Shown here: one piece after another, positions 1-13,900 of the stretch
Position numbering within the stretch: position 1 is the first letter of the stretch
Layout of the letters: the number at the start of each line of letters is the position of its first letter
Assembly: GCA_903813345.2 (NCBI GenBank)
Contig: CAIIXF020000005.1
Location: 30,261,375-30,321,374, forward strand
DNA: 60,000 nucleotides
Direction of reading: 5' to 3'
Source: Owenia fusiformis
Taxonomy: Eukaryota; Annelida; Polychaeta; Sabellida; Oweniidae
Program-made: the position numbers and the translations under genes
The notes under the pieces: generated by a model
Database searches by the model: none
Told to the model about the DNA's origin: nothing
Seen by the model: the letters and a program-made list of their open reading frames with translations, nothing else

Positions 1-824
1 TTTATAGGCTCCCATATGTCGCCTAATTATCTGTGTTTGGGTGCCCAGGTAATTATGAGGCACCTGGTATGTTAATGTCATCTTGACCTGAAGGCTAAAC
101 ATTCCCATTTCCTAGCAACTGTTATCACTGGGGTATTGTAACCTTGCTAGTAGATCAAGCATAGATATTAGATTCTTTTTTGCAACTGTTTCTGGTTTCT
201 AGTCTCGATATTTTAGGCTAATACCCTTCTCCATCTCGTCTCTCTTATACAAGTTGAGTTCAAGTCGATAAATAAGAGGGGGGTAGGCAGACGTGACCCA
301 AGACAGTTGGTTTAAAAAATCTCTCATTTATTGATGATGGTCGATGGTTGGTGTCCATATATCACTAAATTAGATTCTAAAAGAGACACCATGCCCTTTT
401 GGTTTAGTACTTGATCAATTTGTGATAGAAATATTTCTCTAATATCAATGTTTAAATGCTATCAAGGTTAATCAAGGTTAGACAAGAGATTCATCAAGAG
501 GAATTACTGGCATGATAACCACCATATAATATTGGCAGAGTACAGAAAGTTCTCAATATGAAAAGATTCAAATAGATCCATTGAACTAATTAACCATTTA
601 AATATATGTCAATAATAGTACATCATAAATGTAGTAGACAACATTTGGTTCAATAAAATAATTCAGTTCAAAAAGTTCAAAAAATATGGTTTATAACATG
701 GCCTGTAGTAAATGGAATCTTTTCTGACCTTAATTGAGTCTATTACATTTTTGAAAGACGAGGCCCTCTGTAACAGAGTATTAACAAATATTTATACATA
801 TGTAGTATGAAAACATTAGCAAAA

Positions 825-900
825 AATTTCACAGGCCAAAATATTCAAATGAGCTGCAAATATTCAAATTTCACAGGCCAAAATATTCAAATGAGCTGCA
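825..900. repeat. 42-bp direct tandem duplication
   Basis: The phrase ATTTCACAGGCCAAAATATT and the following bases through GAGCTGCA occur twice, 42 bp apart. The copies are near identical, so the duplication looks recent. Confidence 0.85.
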
Positions 901-2211
901 CCTATCCACATGTACTGCATATATACCATGAATTATAAACATGCTGGGTCAAAATAATAATTCTCTCATCATGATTTAATATGTTCGACTAGGATCTACT
1001 TTTACTTAATGGGGTTGTTGTGTTTGTTATTTTCTGATCTTTGTATAGGAAGTAGGAAGTGGGGAACCACACTTCTTTGTACTCTGTATTAAACATTTGT
1101 ATAAATAACCAGCATTTTTAGTTTCTTTAGAGCCTTTTTAGAGGGGGCTAAAGGGGTAGCCAGGCTAATCATTGTTGTCATTGAAGGTTTTTGATTCTTT
1201 TGAGCTTAATTTGTTTACTTAACAATGTTGTCATGTGATTTATATGAGAGTAGATAAGAGTACAAATACGTATTTAAAAGTTTTTTTCAGTTCAATAAGA
1301 CTAATTGCAGACGTTATGTGAATCATCACTTGGTTTTCACTACTTTTCTACTTATTGATTTTAAAAGTTTTTATTTGATCACTTATCGTATTTTCTAACT
1401 CTTCAATTTAAATGTCAAGTGGGGTGAAACACGGCAAATTAGTACTTTGACGTGTATGGACAAGTCTTAAAATACTCCACTGTCCCCCTTACTTTGGATA
1501 TGTAAAGTTCAATGTGACATCTCATATAGATTTACAAAAAACAACTCGACAAAAATTAGATGAATGAGCTAGATTTTCTTTCACCTAATTATTGAAATAT
1601 CACAAAGTTAGATAGAATTTAGAAAGAACATATATGGTGTATGTAAAGTAAAACTTTGAACACAGGGTATAATCTTAGAACTCATTGACACTAAGTTGAG
1701 TTATAAGTTTTGTCACCGGTACAATCACCTGATATCTTTGATTTGTGTTAAACTTTTGTAATAATTTACTCCATTTGATAATTTCAAACTGGTTTCACCA
1801 GGATTGTAGCTTATATCTAATCTGAGTGCAGATTCCTGATTCAATGTGTCGTGTATTAAGATAGTTTATCAAAATTATGAAGGACATTTTGCTATACTTT
1901 TTTTTATTTCCTACTTGCCATTGAGTTTTAACTTTTAGATTGGTGAATCTAAGTCAGGGAGACCTTCTGTTTTATCAGTAACACCCCCTCCCTTGTTATC
2001 CCTATATTGTTGATTATATATATTATTGTTGAGATTATTTTGATGGACGTTTACTGTCGTTTAGGAGATATTAGAACATCGACACCTTTTTCCATGAGCC
2101 ATTCTCACAAAATTTTATGGCAAGTCTGTCTGTCAATTTTTATTTTATAAATACTGTATATTTGATATTGTGACTCTATTTCACTCCCTCCCCGTTCATT
2201 CATCCTTTATT

Positions 2212-3211
2212 CACGGGGTATCATCGAATAATTTTGGCAACGTACCGGAGAACGACATTTTACTAAGAAATGGCAATAATTTAGCACAATATATTTTTTA
2301 ACTAGAGTTCTACTTTGATTTTGACAAAAGTAAGTATTCCATGCAATGGCTATTTCATTCATGAGTTTGTAGGAATTCTGTTGGAACCCAGTTCTGATCA
2401 AGTACGAAGTTATTGAAATCGGCGCAGTAGGACTTTACTCCGAAAGATGGTTTTTCGATTATAACTTTTTACAACATTTAAGTATAGACTTTTGAAAAAA
2501 GTACAGAATAGTCCTTATACTATTGAATAATTCTGTTATTTCTGATTCACACGACTCTGATTTGTTTAATTAAAAAAAAGTTTTAAAAATATTACTTAGG
2601 AACGTAACCGGAGCTGGGAACGTAACCGGAGCAGATCAGTTGAATTATATAATTTAAAAAAATAAAATATATGATTTAAAGCATATATATTAATAAATAC
2701 GCATTCGAACAATCCCGTATGTTTTTAAATTAGTATATTTGCTTTGAATCATATATTTTAATTTTTTTGATTAAATAATTCAACTGATCTGCTCCGGTTA
2801 CGTTCCCAGCTCCGGTTACGTTCCTAAGTAATATTTTTAAAACTTTTTTTAAATTAAACAAATCAGAGTCGTGTGAATCAGAAATAACAGAATTATTCAA
2901 AAGTATAAGGACTATTCTGTACTTTTTTCAAAAGTCTATACTTAAATGTTGTGAAAAGTTATAATCGAAAAACCATCTTTCGGAGTAAAGTCCGTCTGCG
3001 CCGATTTCAATAACTTCGTACTTGATCAGAACTGGGTTCCAACAGAATTCCTACAAACTCATGAATGAAATAGTTATTGCATGGAATACTTACTTTTGTC
3101 AAAATCAAAATAGAACTCTAGTTAAAAAATATATTGTGCTAAATTATTGCCATTTCTTAGTAAAATGTCGTTCTCCGGTTCGTTGCCAAAATTATTCGAT
3201 GGTACCCCGTG
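2212..3211. mobile_element. 1000-bp foldback (long inverted repeat) element with 5-bp target duplication
   Basis: Two arms of nearly 490 bp are reverse complements meeting near 2710. The outer ends read CACGGGGTA and TACCCCGTG, and both flanks carry TTATT (2207-2211 and 3212-3216), consistent with a target site duplication. The inner arms contain a doubled GGAACGTAACCGGAGC motif. The same short open frame appears on each arm, as symmetry predicts; I see no transposase. Probably a non-autonomous DNA element. Confidence 0.85.
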
Positions 3212-3941
3212 TTATTGAAAGAATAAATGTTATTCTATCTTACAGCTATATCTCTGCAGTCAGCCATTATCTGATTGGATTCATATTACACCAGAAAAAC
3301 AAAAGTCATTGATTTATAATCCACAAAAATAACATAGCTGTAAAATCTTATTGTGGTAACTTTTTGATATGGGTAATTATTAACACTAAGAGCACAGTGA
3401 CTTTTAGTGGGGACATGAGAAGGTATAGGCAAACCCAGTCAGTGGTATTGATTTTGAACCCCTGGTGTTATAATGAAGTATCATTACCCTTTCCTCAAGG
3501 TGGTTTTGGTAATATCGAAATAGGTTTTATTGCATTTTATGAAAGCACCCATCTTGGCCAAATTGGCAAAGATATGAAAAAGTAAATTGCTTTGTATCAA
3601 AGTTGAAAAGTGTGAGATACAGGGACGGTATGAATATTTTTGTTTCTTTATCTTCCCATCTGTTGTAATCGAAAAAAAACATAAGAGGAATCTGTTGATA
3701 TTATACTTGAAATGTTTGAAATAATCATGATGATAAATTGATATTTTTTATACATTCTCATGCAGACAAACTCAGATCAATACTTCATTATGCTAGGACA
3801 TAAATACAAGGATGTAATTAGACTTTGTAAATTGTCAGTTAGAAATTACAGCCTTCAGACAACCTGTATTAAGTAATATTTCAATAAGAAACATACCCTA
3901 TATTGTAGTATAGTAGAACACTTACTTCCTATAGACAACAG

Positions 3942-4117
3942 TTTTTATGTCACCACCACAAGAAGTGGTGACATATTGTTAGTCTTCAATTTTTATGTGG
4001 ATGGTGGTTGTTTGGCGTCTGTAATACCAGTTGGTGTTCGGTATCTGTAACAAATTCTTACAGTGAATGTAACAAATGACAGGTTGTGCCATTTTGTGTG
4101 TTAATGTCTTGTATGAT
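3942..4117 (+). mobile_element. GTGGTGACAT-family short repeat, copy 1
   Basis: Begins near TTTTTATGTCACCACCA and ends near the degraded form of GGTGACATTTTGCATGTTAATG. Internal phrases such as GGTGTT(T)GGCATCTGTAACAAATG recur in six other copies in the window. The ends ATGTCACCACC and GGTGGTGACAT are inverted repeats. Lies upstream of the first recognised WNK exon, in the sense orientation. Confidence 0.75.
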
Positions 4118-7100
4118 CTTGGAGATTCAGGGTTCAACCTTTAATAGAAAAAGTATACAGCGATCATGTTATATGATATATAGTTTCAAATATCAAATAA
4201 AATGTATATTGGGTTATATGGGATACTGGGCTATTTACAGTTTATAGCAATAGAAATGTGAAGAGAAAAGATGACTGAATGACCATTGTGTTATTTAACA
4301 TGAAGGGATATAACAAATATAGAAATGATGTATCCATAGGCTTTAGATAGGTCATTTCACGATCAATACATCCTCATTATTTCTTCTTTGTTAATCCATG
4401 TCCTATGTTTTAGGATAATTGAACAATCGATATAATTTATTGATCTCTGCAAAGATTTTTTGTACTCAGTCCCTTGCTCACAACTAAATGACAGTGTATA
4501 TTACAGCTTTGTTTTTATATGCTGAATTTTAATTTTCTACAGTACATCAACATGGGCGTTAAATAGGCTGAACTTTTTTATACCATTAAAGGCTATAGAG
4601 GAAATAAACATTTCAAAATGTTTGAATAGTCAATAATATGTTGTATTTGTGTATATGTCTCGATTGCTCAATGAATGCTTAGAAATTTGAACAAGATAAG
4701 GAAGTCTAAAAACACCTTGAAATTGTTTGAAAAAAAGACTTGTGTAAATGTTCGTGTAACCTTTCAAGCAAGGTTTGATAAATTGTCAATTGATCATTTG
4801 TTTTTTTGAACTCATATCGATAAATTCAAATATTGTACAGACAATAAACTTTTGTTCTATTCTGGTATGTAAATAGTCTCAATATTTTTACTTTTAACTT
4901 GTTTATTCAAAGGGTTTAAATGGTTTAAAGTTTGAATTGAAGTAGATTTCAATCAATGAAAATCCTGTAATTCATTCTTCGTAATTCTGTGCTATAAATA
5001 TTTCTGTTTCTAATCTTAGGTAGCAGGTTATTGAGTTCTATCAAATCATTCTGAATTTCTGCATTTTTTCAGAAATTTATTAAATATCAGAAGTCTTTTC
5101 ACTTCATTTCAGTTTTATCTTTGTGTTGGCTTTGTGATAAAAAGAGTTTAAATCTCTATAGAAAATTTCTCTGTTTAAGAATTCAGAATGTATATGATTT
5201 ATAATGTTTACGTTCATTGTAAGTTTTGTTTGGGAGACCTGGAATCAAGCAATCCAGTATACCTGGAATCCTGTAGCTCAGCGTAATACCTCTCGATGCC
5301 ATTATATCCTTTAAGACTATTATAGATTATATTCCAGCCGCCAGTTAGTCATCCGGGGAGCCAGGCAAACAAGCAGTTATGTTATAGTGCATATTCACGA
5401 CTACCCTTGATTGAAAATATCACCAAAGTCTTGGTCATATCATACATTTTCCAGTATATTTCAACTGTTTGTCTAATAAATTCCATATCCATAAACACTT
5501 AAGAATATGGACCCAAGCTAACTTTTTTCTAATCCTCCATTTTCAGTTATATTTGTCAAAGCAAATTTTGAACACCATGTTATATTGTAAAGGTTGTATG
5601 CTACCAAGCTATTAGTCATTGACTGCCTGATATTCTTCATCAAAACATAGAGTATAATTTACTGAATTTCTTCATTATTACTCAGTGAAGTGTAAGTTAA
5701 GCTTGATCTATGATCTCTTGCCTGAAACAGACACATAATACTCTAGGATTCCAGTTTGTGTTGGGATTAGAAAAATGAATCAGGGCTCTCTGTTTGCTTG
5801 TTTGGTTTATTACAAGGTTCTAATACAAATAGATTTACATGTACCACAAAGGGCAGGATCTGGTATGTGGTTAAGGTCTCTTAAGAGATGCAAACTTCAG
5901 TGTATCTTAAAGTTTTTCTCATGCTTTATTAATAGGTAATTTTATCTTCTCACAGACACTTATATTTTATGTATTTGGCATTTGATGATAATTCAGCTAG
6001 AATGTCAAGTGTACCTTGACAGTGCATGTCAAAATGACTAATTGAATAGCAATTTTCTTGTACGAACCTAATCATATTTGTCATAATTGTTCACTAGACG
6101 AGCACAGAGCTGAGTAGAAACCTTGCCTATCAGTGCTCTCAAGCGTTGAAACAAATGAACAATGAGAAATTGAAAAAAAAATCATGCAGCCAGTTGAAAA
6201 TAATTTAGAAAGGAATATAAAATTTTGATATTTTCTCTAGTTAAAGAGGGTTCGTGGGTTCTATCCCCACTATGGGGTGGACTGACTTTTTCACATCAGC
6301 CCTTAGCATAGGATTACTTTCTGTGTTTTCATTAACTGACATAAAGTAACAGCTAGACGAGGATAATATCTGTGGAGAACATTGACGATTTGAGATTGTA
6401 AACTCTAACATGTTATCTTTAGATTTATGTTTTCTCTTATTGTTGGGAAGGCTTACTACTTGAGCAGAATTACAAAATCTGCAAGTCTTGATTTATACGT
6501 CTCATGTCCTGAGATGATGTTTCCTCAATCAACAGATGTTTACTAGAATGTAACAAGAATCTTACAGATTTGTCTTGGTTCAAGTCTCCTTATTTTCCTC
6601 AAGACCAGACTTGTAGGGTGGTGTATAGTAGGGATGGGGGGGGGTCACATGGTATTTAGTCAAACTCGTATTTTCAGATGATTCTAGAGTTTTGATGCTG
6701 ATCTTACTAATCTCAAACGTAGCTTTCCTGAGGTTTTGGATATTAAGTGCACCTCCTGGATAACATGTTTTGATTGGAGATATGCAATGAAAAAATATCT
6801 GATTTAAAGATTATTCCAATATTCGAATACTGTATATGTAATATATGAAGCTGGGGTTAGGCAATCGTAAATGGTAACAACGAGAATGTTCACAATATTA
6901 CGATCTTCCAAATGACTAACTAAAGGTAGAAAGGCATATCCTGATCATCTCCATTCAGCCAACAGTTTCAAGTAATTATTCTAAGTTAATAGGAGATAGC
7001 ATGCAATTGGAAATACTTATGTATTGCAGTGGTAATGGATTAATATATTCCTTCTTGATCCAGGATATTGTAATGTGGGAATGTAACATTATAACATTAA

Positions 7101-7760
7101 TATGCCTTGATATGATTGTAAGTCTACCTCTACTCCTGTTATACTCTTTGAAACACTATTTGCCATAGTTCTAAGTAACATTGCCTCAGTTTTCAAACGT
7201 ATGGCTATGTATGTCTTGAGAGCTTTGTAACTGCAGCAGGTAGAGGGGTGGAATTTTCAAAGTAGGGGGTGACTGTTTTTTTGATTGAATCAGTGAATTT
7301 GTAATTCTTCAGGCTTTTACATATGTACCCTTTATATAAACGCAGCTAGGTGAAAGTAGTTTTGCAAGGTACAATGGTAGAATTACAAAAGAGACTAATC
7401 TCATTGTTCCTACTGGAAGTAATAGGTTTCTAGATAGTAGGGGTTGACCACTTCTTTATTACAATAATAGATTTGTCCTTGCTCCTTTTATTCATATATC
7501 TTATTAATGATGGCATTAATCTTGTTTGAAAAACACAAAATTGTTACCTCTTACATTAGTCTGCATGTTGTCTACCTCAACAACTGAACATAATTTTTTT
7601 TATTTATTTTTTTTATTTCTCTTTTCAAACATGACAAGTACAATAATTAAAACAGTTCAGTTATTTTTCACATCACCTCTTATTTTGATGTTTCGAATGT
7701 CTTCATTTAGATTGATTAATATAAATGATATTTATTTTATGTGTATGTTATATGTTACAG

Positions 7761-7936
7761 GACAAGAAATGGAACAAAAGCGAACGGCAAAGATTCAAAG
7801 AAGAGGCCGAGATGCTCAAGTGCCTCATGCACCCAAACATTGTACATTTCTACGACTCGTGGGAGGAGTTATCACCTCGCAATCGCAAGGTCATTGTCCT
7901 GGTAACAGAACTCATGACGTCGGGCACGCTCAAAAC
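7761..7936 (+). CDS. WNK: WNK exon: kinase alpha-C region to hinge
   Basis: Preceded by TATGTTACAG and followed by GTAAGT. Translates from [20 protein letters not shown] through [13 protein letters not shown] to [12 protein letters not shown]. The alpha-C helix glutamate (in FKEEAE) and the hinge (VTELMTSG) are intact and typical of WNKs. Starts in phase 0 and ends two bases into the Thr codon completed by the next exon. Confidence 0.95.
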
Positions 7937-10900
7937 GTAAGTATATTCTTGATATTGATGGGTTGGGTTAAACTGAACTTATCTATTGGAACTGATGTTA
8001 AGTTAAATTAATGGAAATGATATTTTGAAGGTAATCGTTATGCGCTCAAATAAGAGTATATTCAAAACTTGATAATTTTTTAAAAGAGTATACAAGGTAT
8101 GTTTTGTGTATAAATGTTTTATAAAATACTCTCATTTTATTTTAGGTATATCAAACGCTTCAAGAAGATCAACCTAAAGGTGACAAAGAACTGGTGCCGA
8201 CAGATTCTAAAGGGTCTTTACTTCCTACATACGCGTACTCCCCCTGTAATACATAGAGATCTGAAATGTGATAACATCTTCATTACTGGGACCACAGGCT
8301 CTGTTAAAATCGGTGATCTGGGTTTAGCCACATTGAAAAACAAGTCATTTGCAAAGAGTGTAATAGGTAAGTGTCATGTCAGCTCTTCAAGTAGGGGAAA
8401 TGTGTAAGTTGTTTTCAATAATGTCTCAATAATGTCTTATTTAAGTGATTTATTTTACAAATGTTTTCGATTTGTGAAGCGACATGTTATAGACTTCTAC
8501 CATGATAAAGTATAAGTATGTGTATTACTTAATACATTTTTTCATAAATGTGTAAATGACTTGATTTTTTTAATTGAAAACATTTCATGACATTGAGTTA
8601 GATCATGGTAGAATCATGTACTATGTCTAATGCACAATGTTCTGTTTTCTCCCTATAGCTCAACACTAGCTCTATATAGCTCAACACTAGCTCTATAGAG
8701 TTCAACACTAGCTCTATATACCAGCTTACGGTAAATATATAGAGATCTACAGAGGCAAGGTAAGGAGGTATTTATAATTTAATCTAACCCCCCTGTTTAT
8801 TTCAGATGCCGAAAGGGAGCCCAAAATTGAAAACCAAATACTAATTCCTCCCCTCCATTATTTTTCCCCTACAGGATGCTCCCGGCCGGATGAACGCTAC
8901 TCCGTTCTTGTCTATTTTAAGGCACACCTGAGTTCATGGCCCCCGAGATGTACGAGGAACATTACGATGAGTCTGTCGACGTGTATGCGTTTGGAATGTG
9001 TATGCTCGAGATGGCTACTTCTGAATATCCATATAAGGAGTGTCTTAATCCAGCTCAGATTTATCGTAGAGTAACTACGGTAAGTTAACTCTTTTGATTT
9101 TTCCTCAGTTTTAAAAAAATCTTAGGTTCATATATTTTTAAGCTGAAAAATCAATCTGAACTGCATCGAAAGTTATTTTAAAAGGTTGACCTAATATCTG
9201 AATATTTCTGTGAGGAAAATGTTTATATTTCTTAAACAATTCATATACAACCATTAATTACCATTAACATTTCCTTTCTGTGAACTCCTGGCATTCATAT
9301 TGTTCAGATTAGTAAGGTCTACTGCATCTGTTTTATATCTTCAATGAAAATTATTTCCAGGGAATCCGTCCAGAAAGTTTTGATAAGATTGAAAATAGTG
9401 AGATAAAGGACATCATTGATGGGTGCACTCGCAGTAAACGTGATGAAAGGTATGTAGCCTTTGAATAACACTAGGGTCATACAAGGTCTGTTCCTCTATA
9501 CAATCAATGTTCTCTAGAACTGAATGGAGGGTGTTTGTTATTTTCTGATTATTCTTTGAAAGTTATATTACAGACTGGATGCCTAAACTGTAACTTTATT
9601 GTGTCGTTGGTTACTCATTTTGGTTACTACAAACTTGTTTTTTTCAAAAATCAAAAAATTAAGCCATTTTAGCTCAAGATATTTGAAATGTTATATAGCT
9701 AGATAATAACCATGAGAAAAAAGTTAAATAATTAATTTGTAGTGCAGAGAAAAATATCCTAAAGAAAAATATTGGTAATGAGATACAATAAAAAATATAT
9801 AGAAATATTATGGATTATAGACTAGGAAGTAATTATTAGTTTCCTGCTGCTGTGTTGAGCTCAATAAGCCCATGCCTAATTATATAGAGCTTAGTAAAAC
9901 ATTATCATATGAGCACAATAGCTACAATATCCTGATTTGAATGGGCAATAGATTTACAGCTAAAATAAAGTTTCTTGGTGAACATTTAGAGTAGAGGATA
10001 AGGTGAAATTAGGTTACATTCCCCAAGATAATTCTCATTTGTTTTATTATTTTTAAGTAAAATTAGGGAGGAATATAGTAAATAGCCATAACTTCCCTCT
10101 TGGAAAATTGGAAAATTGATGAGACAGAAATATCATAAATATTTTATTTATCCAATAAGGTCAACACGCCCTTTGCTAGTCTGCGAGCCCTTTATTGAAT
10201 TGTTGAACTAAGCTTACTTTTCGCTAGGTGGTGTGATAATTTCTCATTGACTCGCTCATTGACTTGAGTTTGAGAGGCAAATTGCGAGTTGGCTCAGTGA
10301 AAAAAGAACTGAATTCTCTTGGAGTTTTATTAATTATTGAACTATGTTCTTAGGCTTCCATATCCTATCATTGTGTTATTTGGCTTGCATTCTGAATAAT
10401 CAAACCATTTGATTAATATTCTCCACATTTTCTTTAGATCATTTCTTTCTTAGATAATAAAAATTGCAATTGAATTTTGATCAGTTGTGCTATATAGCCT
10501 TTAAGCATTGGGTAAAATAAGTATACGCGGTGAACACTAGCATATGTATATTATTTGGTAAAATAGGTGTACATGTAGACAGGCATATTCATACAATGGG
10601 GTAAAATAGTTATACATGCACATTGGCATCTGCATACAGTGTGGTAAAATAGTTGTACATGCAAATTGGCATATGCATTCAATGGTGTAAAAATAGTTAT
10701 ACATGCAAATTGGCATATGCATTCAATGGTGTAAAATAGTTGTACATGCACATTAGCATCTGCATACAATGGTGTAAAATAGTTGTACATGCACATTGGC
10801 ATATGCATTCAATAAATAGTATCATTTCCATGATATTAGGTGTTACATCATTAAGCCAGACCACTTCCATGTAAACCCCTGGGAAATCCAATAGCTGGCT

Positions 10901-13900
10901 TGCAGATGTATTGTAATCTTGCCAAATTGAGTCCCGTTGAGGCCATTGATATTTGTTTAACATCAGGATGAAATAGACATTTGTCTTGTAAGAAAGAAAG
11001 AATGATTATGAGAATAACTAAAAATATTGGCACATGTAGTGGGTGCTGCAGGGAGGCATGTTGAGGGAGCAATTGAAAATATTTGTTTATCATCAGGATG
11101 AAATATACTTTTGCTTTGCAAGGAAGAAAGAACAATTATGAAAATAACATAAAATATTGGCACCTTGTGGATGTGGATGCTGCATGGTGAGGTAGGATTA
11201 AGTGATCAAGTTAACCTCTGTTTGATCAAGGCGGCGAATTTACTCCGGCTCTGTAAATATATGAAAACAAATCTTTGTCCAGGGGGAAATTAGTGAGTAT
11301 TCTGGGGAAATCAACAAAGTGTTTATACATTTATGGTCATTTTGTCAAAACAACAAATTGTATGTTTATTCTGATGGTCAGTATGATATATTAGACTGTC
11401 TCTTCACAATGTAGATATCCTATATGGTGAAATAGGAAGAGCTGTTGAGAAAGCAATAACTGATGATAACCCTACAATCAAAGTCTATGAATCCTTTGGA
11501 AAGAACGTATTCTAAAATGTGTTCATTTTGTCCTGTAGCTGATGTATGTTTCACTTATACCTCCTTCTATCAGCAGAATTGATATCGTTATCCCACGCGT
11601 TCCATCCTCCTTGATTAACACTCTTTTTTATAGCAGTGTTCAATACCAATGAGCATCTTTGTAATTGCATTGAAGCTGCTATAACCAATTTGCTTCATGT
11701 TGATAATGTTAAACTGAAGCTATAGTGTAATTATTAATGAAACAAATCATATGTCTGATGTCTACATGCATGGGATGGTGAAAACCATTGTTTATGGCAT
11801 GCAACATTGAGCAAAAATGTACTATAAAGGTTATTAAAGCGAGTATTTTGGTTGAGAATATAAAATGAGGCTCATTGTCAATTTCAGCGGAGCGTAGCTA
11901 AATACTGGAAATAATTTTTCCCCTCTCTCTTATTTTAAGAATACAATGATTTAAAATAATTCTACATTGGCATGTGACAGGGGAATGAATTATTTGACTT
12001 ACAACTAGATATACCCCATTAAACCTGTGTTTGATCATTGTAGCGTGTATAATGGTAATAGAAGTGAATAAGAGCGCAGTGTTCCTGTGCGTCCTCTATT
12101 GCAAAACAGAATGGAAAATATTGAAAAATAACAATGTATATCAATAGAATTTTTTTAACATGCTAAAATATTAGAAATTCAAATATGATAAGTTATGTCA
12201 CAATAGCTAGAACAATTGATTTAGTTGTCTATATTGGAGTATGTATGACCACTAAAATTCATGAATGCAAATATTTGTTTTTCTTATCTGTTTATCATAT
12301 TAAGTAAAATAAATAAATAAGATGAATAAATTTTTTGGTCATATATCACGTCATGAATCATAAAATCTTGTTCTTTTTTATTGAAGTTTTGTATCTAACC
12401 CTTGCACCTTCCCCATTCTCTCTTACTTAAAGGAGAATAATATATGGAGGAATTCCAGGGGATTAATGTCAGACTATTTCATTTCAGTATTAAGTAAACA
12501 TGATTAGACACATGTTCAGGTCATGATGAAAATAAAGGATCCATCAATGATTCATAGCTGTCTGTCTAAACGTTTACCATACAAACATTATAAGTAACTG
12601 TTAATATATTGATTGCGTATGAGTCATCTTTATTTGTGAACTGTGAAGCTATAAAACTCCTGCATATAAGCATGTCTACTCTATATATTGAATTATAATT
12701 CACTCTGCTGCTGTGTAGGTAGACTTATCAGATTTAGATCTCACACCTTTTTGCACCTTTGTTTTCATTTTATATCGATTGTATCAGATTAGTATAGATT
12801 ATGTCACAAGTTAACGTCTAACTTTTGTATACGTTACTCAGAACATACTTAGTCTAACTTATTCAAATCCCTTTTCATAAAAATAGTAATTTAGATTTCA
12901 AATAATCAGTTTCATCAATTGCTAGGCGACCCCCCTATACAGGCTTACTAATTAAACAGACATTGTGGAAAAGTGATTCTTGAAAATTAAAAAATGCAAG
13001 ACTTCAAAAATTATTTTTGCATATTTTGTGGAACTACCTTTTTATTATCACCTCCCTATCTAAGTAATGAACAAGATTATGTGTAGAAACATGAGACGGG
13101 ATCTAAAGCAACGATATCTTTAAACCTGACTTATGATTAAGCGTTTGTACCCATACTGAAGGTACTTATCATGAACAATGACTTACACCGTCACAATTCG
13201 ATATTTTTATCATCACATGGTTTGTTTTCTGTCACAATAACTTAACAAACCTATCAACTCAATATGATCAGCGATGTAGAAGCCGCGATTATTTCCCACT
13301 CAATCGAATTCACGAATCCTCAAAGATTCTATTACGCTAATATTAACTATGCGGAATAAAGAAATGTCAAATTGACATTATTTTTATCACATAGCAGCGG
13401 AATAAAAGGAAGCTTTGGTCTGGTAAATCATCGAGCATTTTATTTGCTTTTATAATAAAAAAATGTTATTTCGTAGAAACCATAAAAAGCCATTAGGCTA
13501 AATGCAGCTATGCGATAATGCATTTTTCTGTATTAGCTACAAGCTGTTTTGTCTGACATCGTAAGATTGAGAAATATGAGGCATCAACTTCGGAATGATA
13601 TAACAGTGTAATTGATTGTCAGTTTGGTGAAAAATTGAATTGCATTGATGTAGAAAAAGCCGTTTTGATCATGCTATTCAGTAGAAATCATTGTTCTGTC
13701 AGTTATAGGTGCAGCATTGATACCAACCATTCTACAAATGTCATGGTTGTCACGCAAATACCATAGTGAAATCTATTTATACTTATATGTGCTGTGTATA
13801 TATTTTATACTTGTTTCTCAATTCATATTAGTTTGTGAATGAAGGAGTGGCTGGAATTCTTAATTTCCGTGTCCTAATCAATCTTCTGACCTTGGATAAG

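Larger units (their letters stand above)
1..7760. other. Intronic or 5' flanking DNA of WNK, no exon recognised
   Basis: No stretch here encodes the WNK N-lobe (glycine loop or the WCELQ-type strand), although the exon at 7761 needs an upstream exon ending in phase 0. The region is AT-rich and holds a 42-bp tandem duplication (825-900), a 1-kb foldback element (2212-3211) and one GTGGTGACAT-family repeat (about 3942-4117). I see nothing else to annotate. Confidence 0.6.

Noticed and set aside
2207-3312. Pair of similar 64 and 96 aa open frames on opposite strands
   Set aside because: They are the two arms of one palindromic element. Similarity comes from the inverted repeat, not from conserved genes.
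6243-6282. tRNA T-arm-like GTGGGTTCTATCCCCAC
   Set aside because: A perfect 5-bp stem with 7-nt loop, but no acceptor stem, D arm or anticodon arm fits around it. At most a decayed tRNA-derived SINE.
7526-8011. 161-codon + open frame overlapping the first WNK exon
   Set aside because: Alternative frame; the kinase frame at 7761-7936 is supported by strong family identity and splice sites.
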